Below are positions 1-5,866 of a DNA stretch of 6,058 nucleotides, one piece after another (the stretch's first letter is position 1; each line of letters opens with the position of its first letter). The stretch is taken from contig JAFYOA010000012.1 of assembly GCA_017547865.1 (NCBI GenBank), positions 1 through 6,058 on the forward strand. Reading direction: 5' to 3'. The translations under genes and the position numbers were made by a program. The stretch comes from Clostridia bacterium (GTDB taxonomy: Bacteria; Bacillota_A; Clostridia; Oscillospirales; Acutalibacteraceae). Below the pieces are notes generated by a model. That model ran no database searches, had not been told where the DNA came from, and saw nothing but the letters and a program-made list of their open reading frames with translations.

Positions 1-642
1 AAAGGTCAAAAAGTTGACCATTGCATAACGATCCACTTTGATTTTGAAGTTTTCTTCAATAGTCTGCATAACAAGCTGCGGACCGCCAAGTGCATTGGCG
101 GCATTGAGACGACTGTAACCATAGCCGGGAATATGCACCCAGGTATCACGCATAAAAGATGTAAGATAAATCTTATCCGTATTATTGCAAATGGAAACAA
201 GGATCATCGTGTCTGTACGGGCAGAATACCCTTCTTCACGATCATCCACACCCAAAAGCAGAATATTGGTCACATCCGATGCGGAAATGATATCGTACTC
301 CGCAAGGTCCGAGTTCATGGAATTGATTAAATCGCCCAACTCACCGGAAACATCGGCCCCTTCTCCCACGGCATCGGCTCCGCCGAAAACACCGCTGAAC
401 TCAAATTCGCCATCGTTGTAATTCAGCATACCGTAATAATAAGAATAGACGCAGAAAATACCGATGAAGATCACAAGAAAACAAGCAAGAATACCTGCCA
501 AAAAACGCAGCGCAATATTCTTCTTTTTCTTCTTGACCGGCTGGATAATCGATGTGCGGCGGGACTTTGCAGACAATGCCGCAGAATGTGTAGCCTTTTT
601 ATTTGTAGAAGACGCATAGCGCCTTCCCCTCTGATTGCTCAT
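1..642 (-). CDS. LytR-CpsA-Psr (LCP) family wall-polymer ligase, N-terminal part
   Basis: Partial gene: 214 residues are visible from the start codon and the frame is still open at base 1, so the C-terminal part of the LCP domain is missing. LCP proteins transfer undecaprenyl-linked anionic glycopolymers (teichoic acid, capsule) onto peptidoglycan on the outer face of the membrane. Residues 1-45 are basic and cytoplasmic, with five lysines at 37-41; 46-68 form one hydrophobic membrane anchor; 77-104 are a Gly/Asp/Glu-rich linker; the LCP domain begins near 126. Diagnostic stretches are ILLLGVDDREEG (127-138), ARTDTMILVS (141-150), SFMRDTWVHIPG (162-173) and the segment through NAANALGG (180-187), which contain the conserved Asp/Arg residues that hold the polyprenyl-phosphate and metal. 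The start at 642 is backed by AAAAGGAG at 651-658, 8 nt away. It is divergent from the dipeptidase gene. The family is clear; the polymer attached is not knowable from this fragment. Confidence 0.93.
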   Translation of the reverse strand, partial: MSNQRGRRYASSTNKKATHSAALSAKSRRTSIIQPVKKKKKNIALRFLAGILACFLVIFIGIFCVYSYYYGMLNYNDGEFEFSGVFGGADAVGEGADVSGELGDLINSMNSDLAEYDIISASDVTNILLLGVDDREEGYSARTDTMILVSICNNTDKIYLTSFMRDTWVHIPGYGYSRLNAANALGGPQLVMQTIEENFKIKVDRYAMVNFLTF

Positions 643-659
643 GCCATGTACTCCTTTTC

Positions 660-673
660 GGAAAACGTTTTCC
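660..673. promoter_or_regulatory. Perfect 14-bp palindrome resembling a CcpA/LacI-family operator
   Basis: GGAAAACGTTTTCC reads identically on both strands. It lies in the leader of the LCP gene, downstream of the predicted transcription start and just before the ribosome binding site (651-658). It matches the catabolite-response-element consensus TGWAARCGYTWNCW at 12 of 14 positions, missing only the first and last bases. A bound repressor here could act as a roadblock. No regulator gene is in the window, and it could instead be a weak RNA hairpin. Confidence 0.4.
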
Positions 674-680
674 CATTTCT

Positions 681-718
681 CCTGTTTCTATACACAGGCC
701 ACAAAATCATTCCTGTGT
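681..718 (-). repeat. Overlapping inverted repeats in the LCP gene leader
   Basis: ACACAGG (692-698) is the exact reverse complement of CCTGTGT (712-718), 13 nt apart. CCTGT (681-685) can also pair with ACAGG (694-698). The two helices share bases 694-698 and cannot form together. On the minus-strand transcript, which should start near 720, they would be the first structure made. Whether they regulate anything is inference; no known riboswitch class is recognised. Confidence 0.4.
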
Positions 719-726
719 TATTGGTA

Positions 727-755
727 ATTATAACACTATACGGGTGTTTTTGCAA
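727..755 (-). promoter_or_regulatory. Promoter of the LCP gene
   Basis: On the minus strand, TTGCAA (750-755) lies 17 nt before a perfect TATAAT (727-732). The -10 is extended, reading TGT before TATAAT. Transcription would start near 720, giving a leader of about 78 nt before the ATG at 642. This is the best sigma-A-type promoter match in the window. The call is by eye from consensus and spacing. Confidence 0.75.
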
Positions 756-887
756 GCAATCATCGCGCTCAAAAGGTATTAAACAGATACAGAAACGAAA
801 ATTTCATAAAATCTTCTCAATTTAGCAGTTGCAAAAAAGAATAAATACAGGATTTCCGTTTTAACGATGGTAATTCTATGTTCTTTA

Positions 888-896
888 TGCTATACT
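888..896 (+). promoter_or_regulatory. Extended -10 promoter of the dipeptidase gene
   Basis: TGC followed by TATACT (891-896) forms an extended -10 element, with no good -35 hexamer at normal spacing (ATGGTA at 867-872 is the nearest). A start near 903 would leave a leader of about 30 nt before the ATG at 933. Its position also argues against translation starting upstream at 867. Confidence 0.55.
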
Positions 897-917
897 GTTT
901 TACAAATCATCGCTGAG

Positions 918-923
918 AAAGGA
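918..923 (+). promoter_or_regulatory. Ribosome binding site that fixes the dipeptidase start
   Basis: AAAGGA lies 9 nt before the ATG at 933 and is preceded by GAG. The in-frame ATG at 867 has no such site and lies upstream of the predicted -10 element, so translation is placed at 933. Confidence 0.65.
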
Positions 924-932
924 TGTATCCAA

Positions 933-1928
933 ATGTACCATTATCTTGATATGCACTGCGATACACTGATGGCCGGCTGCTTCGAAAAGGCCGATAATGT
1001 GTATTCCATGCCCGGTAAAATGAACGATGCCAAGCGTATGCATGAAGCACAGACTCTTGGACAGTTCTTCGCTGTTTTCTTCCCGCCCCGTCCGGAGGAT
1101 CTGCCGCCGCAGGCCCGTTCCCACGCCCGAGAAATGCCGGACGATGATATATACTTTGAGATTTGCCGCGGCACTTTGGTGCGTACGTTGGAACAGTATC
1201 CCGACGTCATAGCGCAGGCCCGTAATTACGACGAAATCATGGCAAACTTCAACGCCGGAAAGCAGTCTGCTATTCTCACCGTTGAAGACGGCCGCGCTGT
1301 AAACGGCAGCTTTGATAAACTGCAGTATTACTACGATGTCGGTGTACGTGCTATTGCTCTCACCTGGAACTTTTCCAACTGTTTCGGCCACCCGAACTCC
1401 AAAAACCCCGAGATTATGAATGCCGGTCTTACCGATTTCGGCAAAGAGGCCATCGGTGCTATGAATGACCTGGGTATTCTGATCGACGTTTCCCATCTTT
1501 CCGATGGCGGTTTTTACGATGTGGTTTCTCTAACCAAGAAGCCTTTTGTGGCTACCCATTCCAATTGCCGCGCACTCAGCCCGCACACCCGCAATCTCAC
1601 CGATGATATGATCCGCAAACTGGCTGAAAAAGGCGGCGTTTCCGGTATCAACTTTGGCGCCGGATTCCTGGATGCCGATACTTCTGCTCAAAACAGTACC
1701 GTAAAACTGCTTGCCGACCACATTCAGCATTTCATCAAAATCGGCGGTGAAGACTGCGTTGGCCTCGGCACAGACTTCGACGGCATCGGCGGCCACCTGG
1801 AAATTGCCCAGCCCACCGATATGTACCTTCTCTTCGATGAACTGCAGCGCCGCGGCCTGAGCGAGCGGCAAATCGACAAAGTCGCTTCCGGCAACGTTCT
1901 CCGTGTCATCAAAGAAAGCATGAAATAA
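933..1928 (+). CDS. Membrane-dipeptidase family (peptidase M19) zinc dipeptidase
   Basis: A 331-residue protein of the renal-dipeptidase family, binuclear zinc amidohydrolases with a TIM-barrel fold that hydrolyse dipeptides, often including ones with a C-terminal D-residue. All expected ligands are visible: HCD (His8, Asp10), Glu118 in TVEDG as the bridging ligand, His188 in DVSHLS, His209 in ATHSN and the catalytic Asp281 in GTDFDG. The RALSPHTRN segment (213-221) carries the family's substrate-binding arginine region. The HxD motif comes at residue 8 with no signal peptide, and no C-terminal anchor is seen. The enzyme is therefore probably cytoplasmic despite the family name. It is a single-gene unit with its own promoter and terminator, divergent from the LCP gene and convergent with radA. 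The physiological substrate cannot be told; peptide recycling or nutrition is likely. No disrupted motif is seen. Confidence 0.94.
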   Translation: MYHYLDMHCDTLMAGCFEKADNVYSMPGKMNDAKRMHEAQTLGQFFAVFFPPRPEDLPPQARSHAREMPDDDIYFEICRGTLVRTLEQYPDVIAQARNYDEIMANFNAGKQSAILTVEDGRAVNGSFDKLQYYYDVGVRAIALTWNFSNCFGHPNSKNPEIMNAGLTDFGKEAIGAMNDLGILIDVSHLSDGGFYDVVSLTKKPFVATHSNCRALSPHTRNLTDDMIRKLAEKGGVSGINFGAGFLDADTSAQNSTVKLLADHIQHFIKIGGEDCVGLGTDFDGIGGHLEIAQPTDMYLLFDELQRRGLSERQIDKVASGNVLRVIKESMK

Positions 1929-1942
1929 TTTCGAATGATAGC

Positions 1943-1986
1943 AAAAGAGAGCCTCTTCTTTACAAAGAGACTCTCTTTTTTCTTTT
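1943..1986 (+). terminator. Rho-independent terminator after the dipeptidase gene
   Basis: AAAAGAGAG (1943-1951) pairs with CTCTCTTTT (1971-1979). After one C/A mismatch, CTCTT (1953-1957) pairs with AAGAG (1965-1969), leaving a 7-nt loop. A T-rich tail with one C follows to 1986. It starts 15 nt after the stop codon. The A-run on the left gives four U residues on the other strand, so it may also stop radA transcripts, which have no clearer terminator. Confidence 0.85.
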
Positions 1987-2104
1987 GTGTAAAGTACTGT
2001 TCATGTGCAAAGTACCTGTGCTTTGTAAAGTGCTTTCCCTTACCGTTTAGTGTAAAGCAAACCCGCTTTATAAAGACCCACAGCTTTGCAAAGTCAACCC
2101 TCTG
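1958..2104. repeat. Phased degenerate 18-bp repeat array between convergent genes
   Basis: The 7-mer TRYAAAG starts at 1961, 1988, 2006, 2024, 2051, 2069 and 2087, giving steps of 27, 18, 18, 27, 18 and 18. All are multiples of 9, and the pattern repeats every 63 bases. Two example units are TGCAAAGTACCTGTGCTT (2006-2023) and TATAAAGACCCACAGCTT (2069-2086). Where a unit ends in CTT, the junction makes a CTTTNNAAAG decamer (1958, 2021, 2066, 2084), two of which are perfect palindromes. The first core lies in the loop of the dipeptidase terminator; the last unit covers the radA stop codon. Outside the 7-mer the units diverge strongly. No known repeat family is recognised. Confidence 0.7.
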
Positions 2105-3470
2105 TACAGGCCTCAAACGCCTGGCGAATGTCCTTCACGCCAATAACTTCCGCACCTTCAGGAATGGTATGCATCTTCTGCAACCCGTGCTGTGGAATGA
2201 CACAACGGGTGAACCCAAGACGAACCGCCTCGCCCACACGTGCTTCCAAATTGGAAACGCTGCGGATCTCGCCTGCAAGGCCGATCTCGCCAATCACCAT
2301 GGTATCTTCCCGCACAGGAACATCCTTAAGGCTGGAAACCAACGCCATAGCAACAGCAAGGTCTACCGCGGGTTCATCCAACCGAAGACCGCCAACCACA
2401 TTGATATACGTATCCAGGTTGCCAAAGAAGTAGCCGGCGCGTTTTTCAAGCACGGCCAAAATCATGGACATCCGGTTGTAATCAAAACCGGTTGCCATGC
2501 GGCGGGGATTACCAAAACCGGTGGACGTGGCCAATCCCTGAATCTCCGAAAGCAGAGCACGGGTTCCCTCCATCACACAGGTCACACAGGTACCGGAAAC
2601 ATTTTTCGGTCGGCCGGAAAGCATAGCTTGGGACGGATTATCCACCTGCTCCAATCCGTGGCCGGTCATGTCGAACACGCCGATCTCATTTGTAGAACCG
2701 TAGCGATTTTTGGCGGCACGCAGAATACGATAAGAAAATTGCCGTTCACCTTCAAAATAGAGCACCGCATCCACAATATGCTCCAACACCTTCGGGCCTG
2801 CAATAGCACCGTCTTTATTGACATGCCCCACAATGATGATCGGGATATCCATACTCTTCGCGCAACGCATGATCGCATTGGTGCATTCGCGCACCTGGGT
2901 CACGCTGCCCGGAGAAGAAGAAAGATCCGTATGATTCATTGTCTGAATGGAATCGATCATTACGAGATCCGGCTTTTCTGCATGGATCTGCTCTATAATA
3001 TATTGAATATCCGTCTGCGCCATCAGGCGGAGATTCTCCGATTCAACACCAAGACGCTGGGCACGGAGTTTGATTTGCCGGGTGGATTCTTCACCGGAGA
3101 CATACAAAACCTTCAGCTGACGGCCCAAATATTCGCAGATCTGCAGCAGCATGGTGGATTTACCGATGCCGGGATCACCACTGATTAGAATCAGCGAACC
3201 TTTTACAATACCACCACCCAGAACACGATCCAGTTCACTTAAGCCGGTATAATACCGGGGGTCATCGGCGGTATTGATATCTTTCAGGCTGACAGAACCC
3301 ATGCCGGATATACCGGCACTTTTCCGAACGGTTGTTGACACCGCCGCAGGAGCCTGCACGCCTTCTTCCATGCAGTTCCATTCGCCGCAGCCCGGACATT
3401 TGCCATACCACTTTGGGCTTTCAAACCCGCACTGAGAGCAAATATAAATCAATTTTGATTTTGCTGCCAT
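2094..3470 (-). CDS. radA: DNA repair and recombination protein RadA (Sms)
   Basis: A 458-residue, full-length RadA: a RecA-related, DnaB-like ATPase that helps process recombination intermediates by branch migration. Domains in order: a four-cysteine zinc finger (Cys11, Cys14, Cys25, Cys28, in CSQCG and CPGCG); the ATPase core with Walker A GDPGIGKST (98-106, Lys104) and Walker B LVMID (169-173); the RadA-specific motif KNRYG (254-258); and a C-terminal Lon-protease-like domain from about 345, where DEPAVDLAVAMALVSS (365-380) replaces the proteolytic serine region, as is usual in RadA. KNRYG rather than KNRFG is a conservative change. The ATG at 3470 has AAAGG at 3480-3484, 9 nt away. It lies 55 bp after the cwlD-like gene and has a promoter in the gap. 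Its last two codons and stop lie in the repeat array. Confidence 0.97.
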   Translation of the reverse strand: MAAKSKLIYICSQCGFESPKWYGKCPGCGEWNCMEEGVQAPAAVSTTVRKSAGISGMGSVSLKDINTADDPRYYTGLSELDRVLGGGIVKGSLILISGDPGIGKSTMLLQICEYLGRQLKVLYVSGEESTRQIKLRAQRLGVESENLRLMAQTDIQYIIEQIHAEKPDLVMIDSIQTMNHTDLSSSPGSVTQVRECTNAIMRCAKSMDIPIIIVGHVNKDGAIAGPKVLEHIVDAVLYFEGERQFSYRILRAAKNRYGSTNEIGVFDMTGHGLEQVDNPSQAMLSGRPKNVSGTCVTCVMEGTRALLSEIQGLATSTGFGNPRRMATGFDYNRMSMILAVLEKRAGYFFGNLDTYINVVGGLRLDEPAVDLAVAMALVSSLKDVPVREDTMVIGEIGLAGEIRSVSNLEARVGEAVRLGFTRCVIPQHGLQKMHTIPEGAEVIGVKDIRQAFEACTEG

Positions 3471-3500
3471 TTTATCACGCCTTTATCATTCGTTGGTTTT

Positions 3501-3529
3501 ATTGTATCATGTCTCTCATTTAAACTCAA
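3501..3529 (-). promoter_or_regulatory. Promoter of radA
   Basis: On the minus strand, TTGAGT (3524-3529) precedes TACAAT (3501-3506) by exactly 17 nt. The -35 hexamer overlaps the TGA stop codon of the upstream amidase gene (3526-3528). Transcription would begin near 3494, about 24 nt before the radA ATG. This allows radA to be expressed apart from cwlD, although no terminator separates the two genes. Confidence 0.6.
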
Positions 3530-4272
3530 CCAAAAATACGCCGCCATGTTTCTTCATTTTCTGTATGCAGATAATCACACACACCGCCAAAGATACACAA
3601 CGCTATCTGCTGCTGATATTCCTTTGTGGAAAGAAGTACCGCTTCTTCCGAATTACTCAAAAAACCACACTCCACCAAAACAGCAGGAACGGAAACGTGC
3701 TCCAACAGCCATATGTTTGCTCCCGGTTTTATCTCACGTTTGTTATTTGCCTGTAAATGCCCTTTTACGGCCGTTTGAATAAAATCGCCAAGCAACTCAG
3801 ATTTCGGATTTTGAGGCGAAAAAAAGGCCTGTGCGCCGCTGTATTGAGGCTCTTCAAAATAATTTTGATGGATGCTGATCAAAATGCAGTTTCCTGCTTC
3901 TTTCACAAGTTCGGCGCGCCGTTTCAGATCAGAAACTTTCCTTTCCCGAACCGTCTCCAAAGTATCATCTCCTAAATCAATGTCCTCTTCCCGTAGCATA
4001 AGAACATCAAATCCGTTTGTCCGTAATAAAACTTCCAATATTTGGGCGATCTGCAAATTTATGTCTTTTTCAAGTACTCCGTTTGCTTCTGCGCCGCCGT
4101 CCTCTCCTCCGTGTCCTGCATCGATCACGATCACCGGAGCCCCTATCCGCAGTGAATCGGCCGTCTGCGAGATTCTTTCGATTGACGCAGTGACCAGATG
4201 CAGCATCGTAAGCAGCATACAGGTAAATATCACCACGTACAGGGTAACGCTTTTTTCTGTCTTCGTACGCAT
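3526..4272 (-). CDS. cwlD: N-acetylmuramoyl-L-alanine amidase, CwlD type
   Basis: A 248-residue Amidase_3 zinc enzyme that cleaves the bond between N-acetylmuramic acid and L-alanine in peptidoglycan. Residues 10-28 form one hydrophobic N-terminal segment, a signal-anchor, placing the catalytic domain outside the membrane. Zinc ligands are His54 in DAGHGGEDGG, Glu68 in LEKDIN and His135 in SIHQN; Glu201 in VECGFLSN is the catalytic acid. The single short domain, the RKVSDLKRRAELV stretch (111-123) and SGAQAFF (145-151) resemble Bacillus subtilis CwlD, which makes muramic-lactam in spore cortex. The gene name rests on that likeness; a vegetative amidase is possible. The start at 4272 is chosen because GGAGGG lies 6 nt before it. 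It sits between the aminotransferase terminator and radA; a spore role would imply a sporulating host, but no sigma-E or sigma-G promoter was identified with confidence. Confidence 0.88.
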   Translation of the reverse strand: MRTKTEKSVTLYVVIFTCMLLTMLHLVTASIERISQTADSLRIGAPVIVIDAGHGGEDGGAEANGVLEKDINLQIAQILEVLLRTNGFDVLMLREEDIDLGDDTLETVRERKVSDLKRRAELVKEAGNCILISIHQNYFEEPQYSGAQAFFSPQNPKSELLGDFIQTAVKGHLQANNKREIKPGANIWLLEHVSVPAVLVECGFLSNSEEAVLLSTKEYQQQIALCIFGGVCDYLHTENEETWRRIFG

Positions 4273-4278
4273 AGCAAT

Positions 4279-4284
4279 CCCTCC
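4279..4284 (-). promoter_or_regulatory. Ribosome binding site that fixes the amidase start
   Basis: GGAGGG on the minus strand lies 6 nt before the ATG at 4272. The in-frame ATG at 4293 has no purine-rich site at suitable distance, and the extra seven residues would put this strong site inside the coding region. Confidence 0.75.
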
Positions 4285-4318
4285 GGAATCCATGCATACG
4301 CCAAAGACTTTTCGGATA

Positions 4319-4349
4319 TGACAAAAGCCCCTGCAAAAGCAGAGGCTTT
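4319..4349 (-). terminator. Rho-independent terminator after the aminotransferase gene
   Basis: On the minus strand AAAGCCTCTGC (4339-4349) pairs with GCAGGGGCTTT (4324-4334) around a TTTT loop. One pair is a G-U wobble. The tail reads TTTTGTCA. It starts 11 nt after the stop codon of the aminotransferase gene and separates that gene from cwlD. Confidence 0.8.
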
Positions 4350-4360
4350 GAATCGATTAA

Positions 4361-5644
4361 TTATTGATTGAGATTTGCCAGGCACTTTTCGGCAGCGGCC
4401 ATCTTCACACAAACGCAAAGCAGATCCATGGCGGTGTCCAGTTCTTCCAGAGAAGAATACGTGGGAGCAAGACGAATATTGGAGTCTTTGGGATCCATGC
4501 CATAGGGATACGTGGCGCCTGCATCGGTCAGTACAACGCCGGCTTCCTTGCAAAGATTAAACACACGCTTGGCGCAGCCTTCCATCACGTTCAGGCTGAT
4601 GAAATAACCACCGTTGGGCTTATTCCAATGTGCAATGCAGAGGTTATCCAGATGATGATGAAGCTTGCGATCGCAAAGTTCAAACTTCGGTGCCAGAATC
4701 GTGCGCAGCTTCTTCATCATTGCGTTTACACCGTTAATGTCTTTAAAATACAGAACGTGACGCAGCTGATTCAACTTATCGGGACCGATGGTCATAACGG
4801 AGAAGTATTTGTGCATGGTCTTCATGTTCGCATCACTGGCAGCCAAAGCAGAAATACCGCCGCCGGGGAAGGAAATTTTGGAGGTGGAGGTAAACATGAA
4901 CACCAGGTCTTCGGTGCCGTTCTTCTCGCATTCAGCGTACAGGTTCAGCAACACATCCGGCGTATCCGTCAGGTCGTGCACACAGTAAGCGTTGTCCCAC
5001 ATGATGCGGAAGTCGGGTGCAGCAGGCTTCAATGCCGCAAAACGGCGAACAGTTTCATCGGAATAGGTAATACCGGTGGGATTGGAATACTTCGGCACAC
5101 ACCAAATGCCCTTGATGGCAGGATCTTCAGCTACAAGCTTTTCAACAACATCCATATCCGGGCCGGTTTCCAGCATCGGTACAGTGATCAGTTCAAAACC
5201 GAAGTACTCTGTCATAGCAAAATGACGGTCATAACCGGGGGCCGGGCAAAGGAACTTCAGCTTTTCCTCTTTGCACCAGGGCTTATTACCGCACAGACCG
5301 TGGGTATAAGCGCAGGAGATCACGTCGAACATAAGGTTCAGGCTGGAGTTATTGCCAATAAACACATTGGATACCGGAACATCCAGCAGCTGAGCAACCA
5401 ACTTTCTGCCTTCCGGAATACCATCCCACATGCCATAGTTGCGATAGTCGCCATCGGCGGTAATAAAACCTTCGTAAGAAGAATCCAGTGCATCCAGGAT
5501 TCCCATTGCCATATCGATCTGCTCGCTGGAAGGTTTGCCACGGGCAATATTCAGCTTCAACTTCTTTTCTTTGTACGCATCATATTCCGCCTGCAATTTT
5601 TCCTTCAGTACAAGCAGCTGACTTTCAGACAATTCACTGTACAT
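4361..5644 (-). CDS. PLP-dependent aminotransferase, aspartate aminotransferase-like (class I fold)
   Basis: A 427-residue fold-type I PLP enzyme resembling the short, atypical aspartate aminotransferases of the Corynebacterium glutamicum AspT kind (Pfam PF12897 group), which interconvert aspartate and 2-oxoglutarate with oxaloacetate and glutamate in the cytoplasm. Visible features: LNIARGKPS (31-39) and DYRNYG (66-71) near the N-terminus; GNNSSLNLM (97-105), the phosphate-binding turn; SNPTG (187-191) with the cofactor-contacting Asn188; DNAY (217-220) with Asp217 for the pyridine nitrogen; STSK (253-256) with the Schiff-base Lys256; and Arg391 in NIRLAPT for the substrate carboxylate. Length and motifs are complete. 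GGAGG at 5654-5658, 9 nt upstream, supports the start. It appears to be a single-gene unit between two terminators. Substrate specificity is inferred from family likeness; another amino donor is possible. Confidence 0.9.
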   Translation of the reverse strand: MYSELSESQLLVLKEKLQAEYDAYKEKKLKLNIARGKPSSEQIDMAMGILDALDSSYEGFITADGDYRNYGMWDGIPEGRKLVAQLLDVPVSNVFIGNNSSLNLMFDVISCAYTHGLCGNKPWCKEEKLKFLCPAPGYDRHFAMTEYFGFELITVPMLETGPDMDVVEKLVAEDPAIKGIWCVPKYSNPTGITYSDETVRRFAALKPAAPDFRIMWDNAYCVHDLTDTPDVLLNLYAECEKNGTEDLVFMFTSTSKISFPGGGISALAASDANMKTMHKYFSVMTIGPDKLNQLRHVLYFKDINGVNAMMKKLRTILAPKFELCDRKLHHHLDNLCIAHWNKPNGGYFISLNVMEGCAKRVFNLCKEAGVVLTDAGATYPYGMDPKDSNIRLAPTYSSLEELDTAMDLLCVCVKMAAAEKCLANLNQ

Positions 5645-5762
5645 GGTTGGATTCCTCCGTCTAAAACATAGAAAATTGATTTGCGTGCTTTTAATATACT
5701 CAAAAATGAAGAATTCTATTCCAAAACTCGCAAAATATGCTCATATTCTAATACACAAAACA
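5645..5762 (-). promoter_or_regulatory. AT-rich leader region of the aminotransferase gene; promoter not resolved
   Basis: No coding sequence is seen here. Two weak minus-strand promoter candidates exist: TTGCAT (5768-5773, inside the neighbouring terminator stem) with TAGAAT (5745-5750) at 17 nt, and a TATATT -10-like hexamer (5693-5698) lacking a good -35. Because the hairpin at 5763-5800 should end upstream transcription, a promoter is expected in this stretch, but which one is used cannot be decided by eye. Confidence 0.35.
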
Positions 5763-5800
5763 AAAAAATGCAAGTTAAAACGTGTCAACTTGCATTTTTT
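5763..5800. terminator. Bidirectional hairpin terminator downstream of asnS
   Basis: AAAAAATGCAAGTT (5763-5776) and AACTTGCATTTTTT (5787-5800) form a perfect 14-bp stem around a 10-nt loop. On the minus strand the hairpin ends in a run of seven T, starting 66 nt after the asnS stop codon, so it most likely terminates asnS. A T run follows on the plus strand as well, so it can work both ways, though no plus-strand gene needs it here. Confidence 0.88.
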
Positions 5801-5866
5801 GTTATCTTGTATGATTATTCGCTGTTCTTAACAAAGATTCTGTCAAAATCAACGGTGAATTCCAAC

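Noticed and set aside
599..676. A 25-codon upstream open frame overlapping the LCP start (ATG at 676, minus strand)
   Set aside because: AGGAG lies only 2 nt before its ATG, too close for normal initiation, and its sequence coincides with the palindrome. Overlap by chance is more likely than a leader peptide.
867..932. N-terminal extension of the dipeptidase from an ATG at 867
   Set aside because: The predicted -10 element lies inside it, there is no ribosome binding site at 867, and AAAGGA stands before the ATG at 933.
900..1496. Open frame of 198 codons on the minus strand, antisense to the dipeptidase gene
   Set aside because: It is codon-aligned with a gene that has all its catalytic residues; the antisense translation shows no domain.
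1724..2116. Possible 130-codon minus-strand gene reading through the repeat array
   Set aside because: It would start at a TTG inside radA without a ribosome binding site, cross the terminator and run antisense into the dipeptidase gene. The repeat pattern is noted as a finding, but a gene is not supported.
1935..3188. Open frame of 417 codons on the plus strand across the repeat array and antisense to radA
   Set aside because: It is codon-aligned with radA and open for the same reason. It would begin in the dipeptidase terminator, which should block its transcription, and it shows no recognisable domain.
4273..4293. Seven-residue N-terminal extension of the amidase
   Set aside because: The strong GGAGGG at 4279-4284 is correctly placed for the ATG at 4272 and nothing suitable precedes 4293.
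4364..5671. Open frame of 435 codons on the plus strand, antisense to the whole aminotransferase gene
   Set aside because: Its codons are in register with the aminotransferase codons, so it stays open simply because TTA, CTA and TCA are avoided in the sense gene. It has no clear ribosome binding site and a His/Gln/Ile-rich, domain-free translation.
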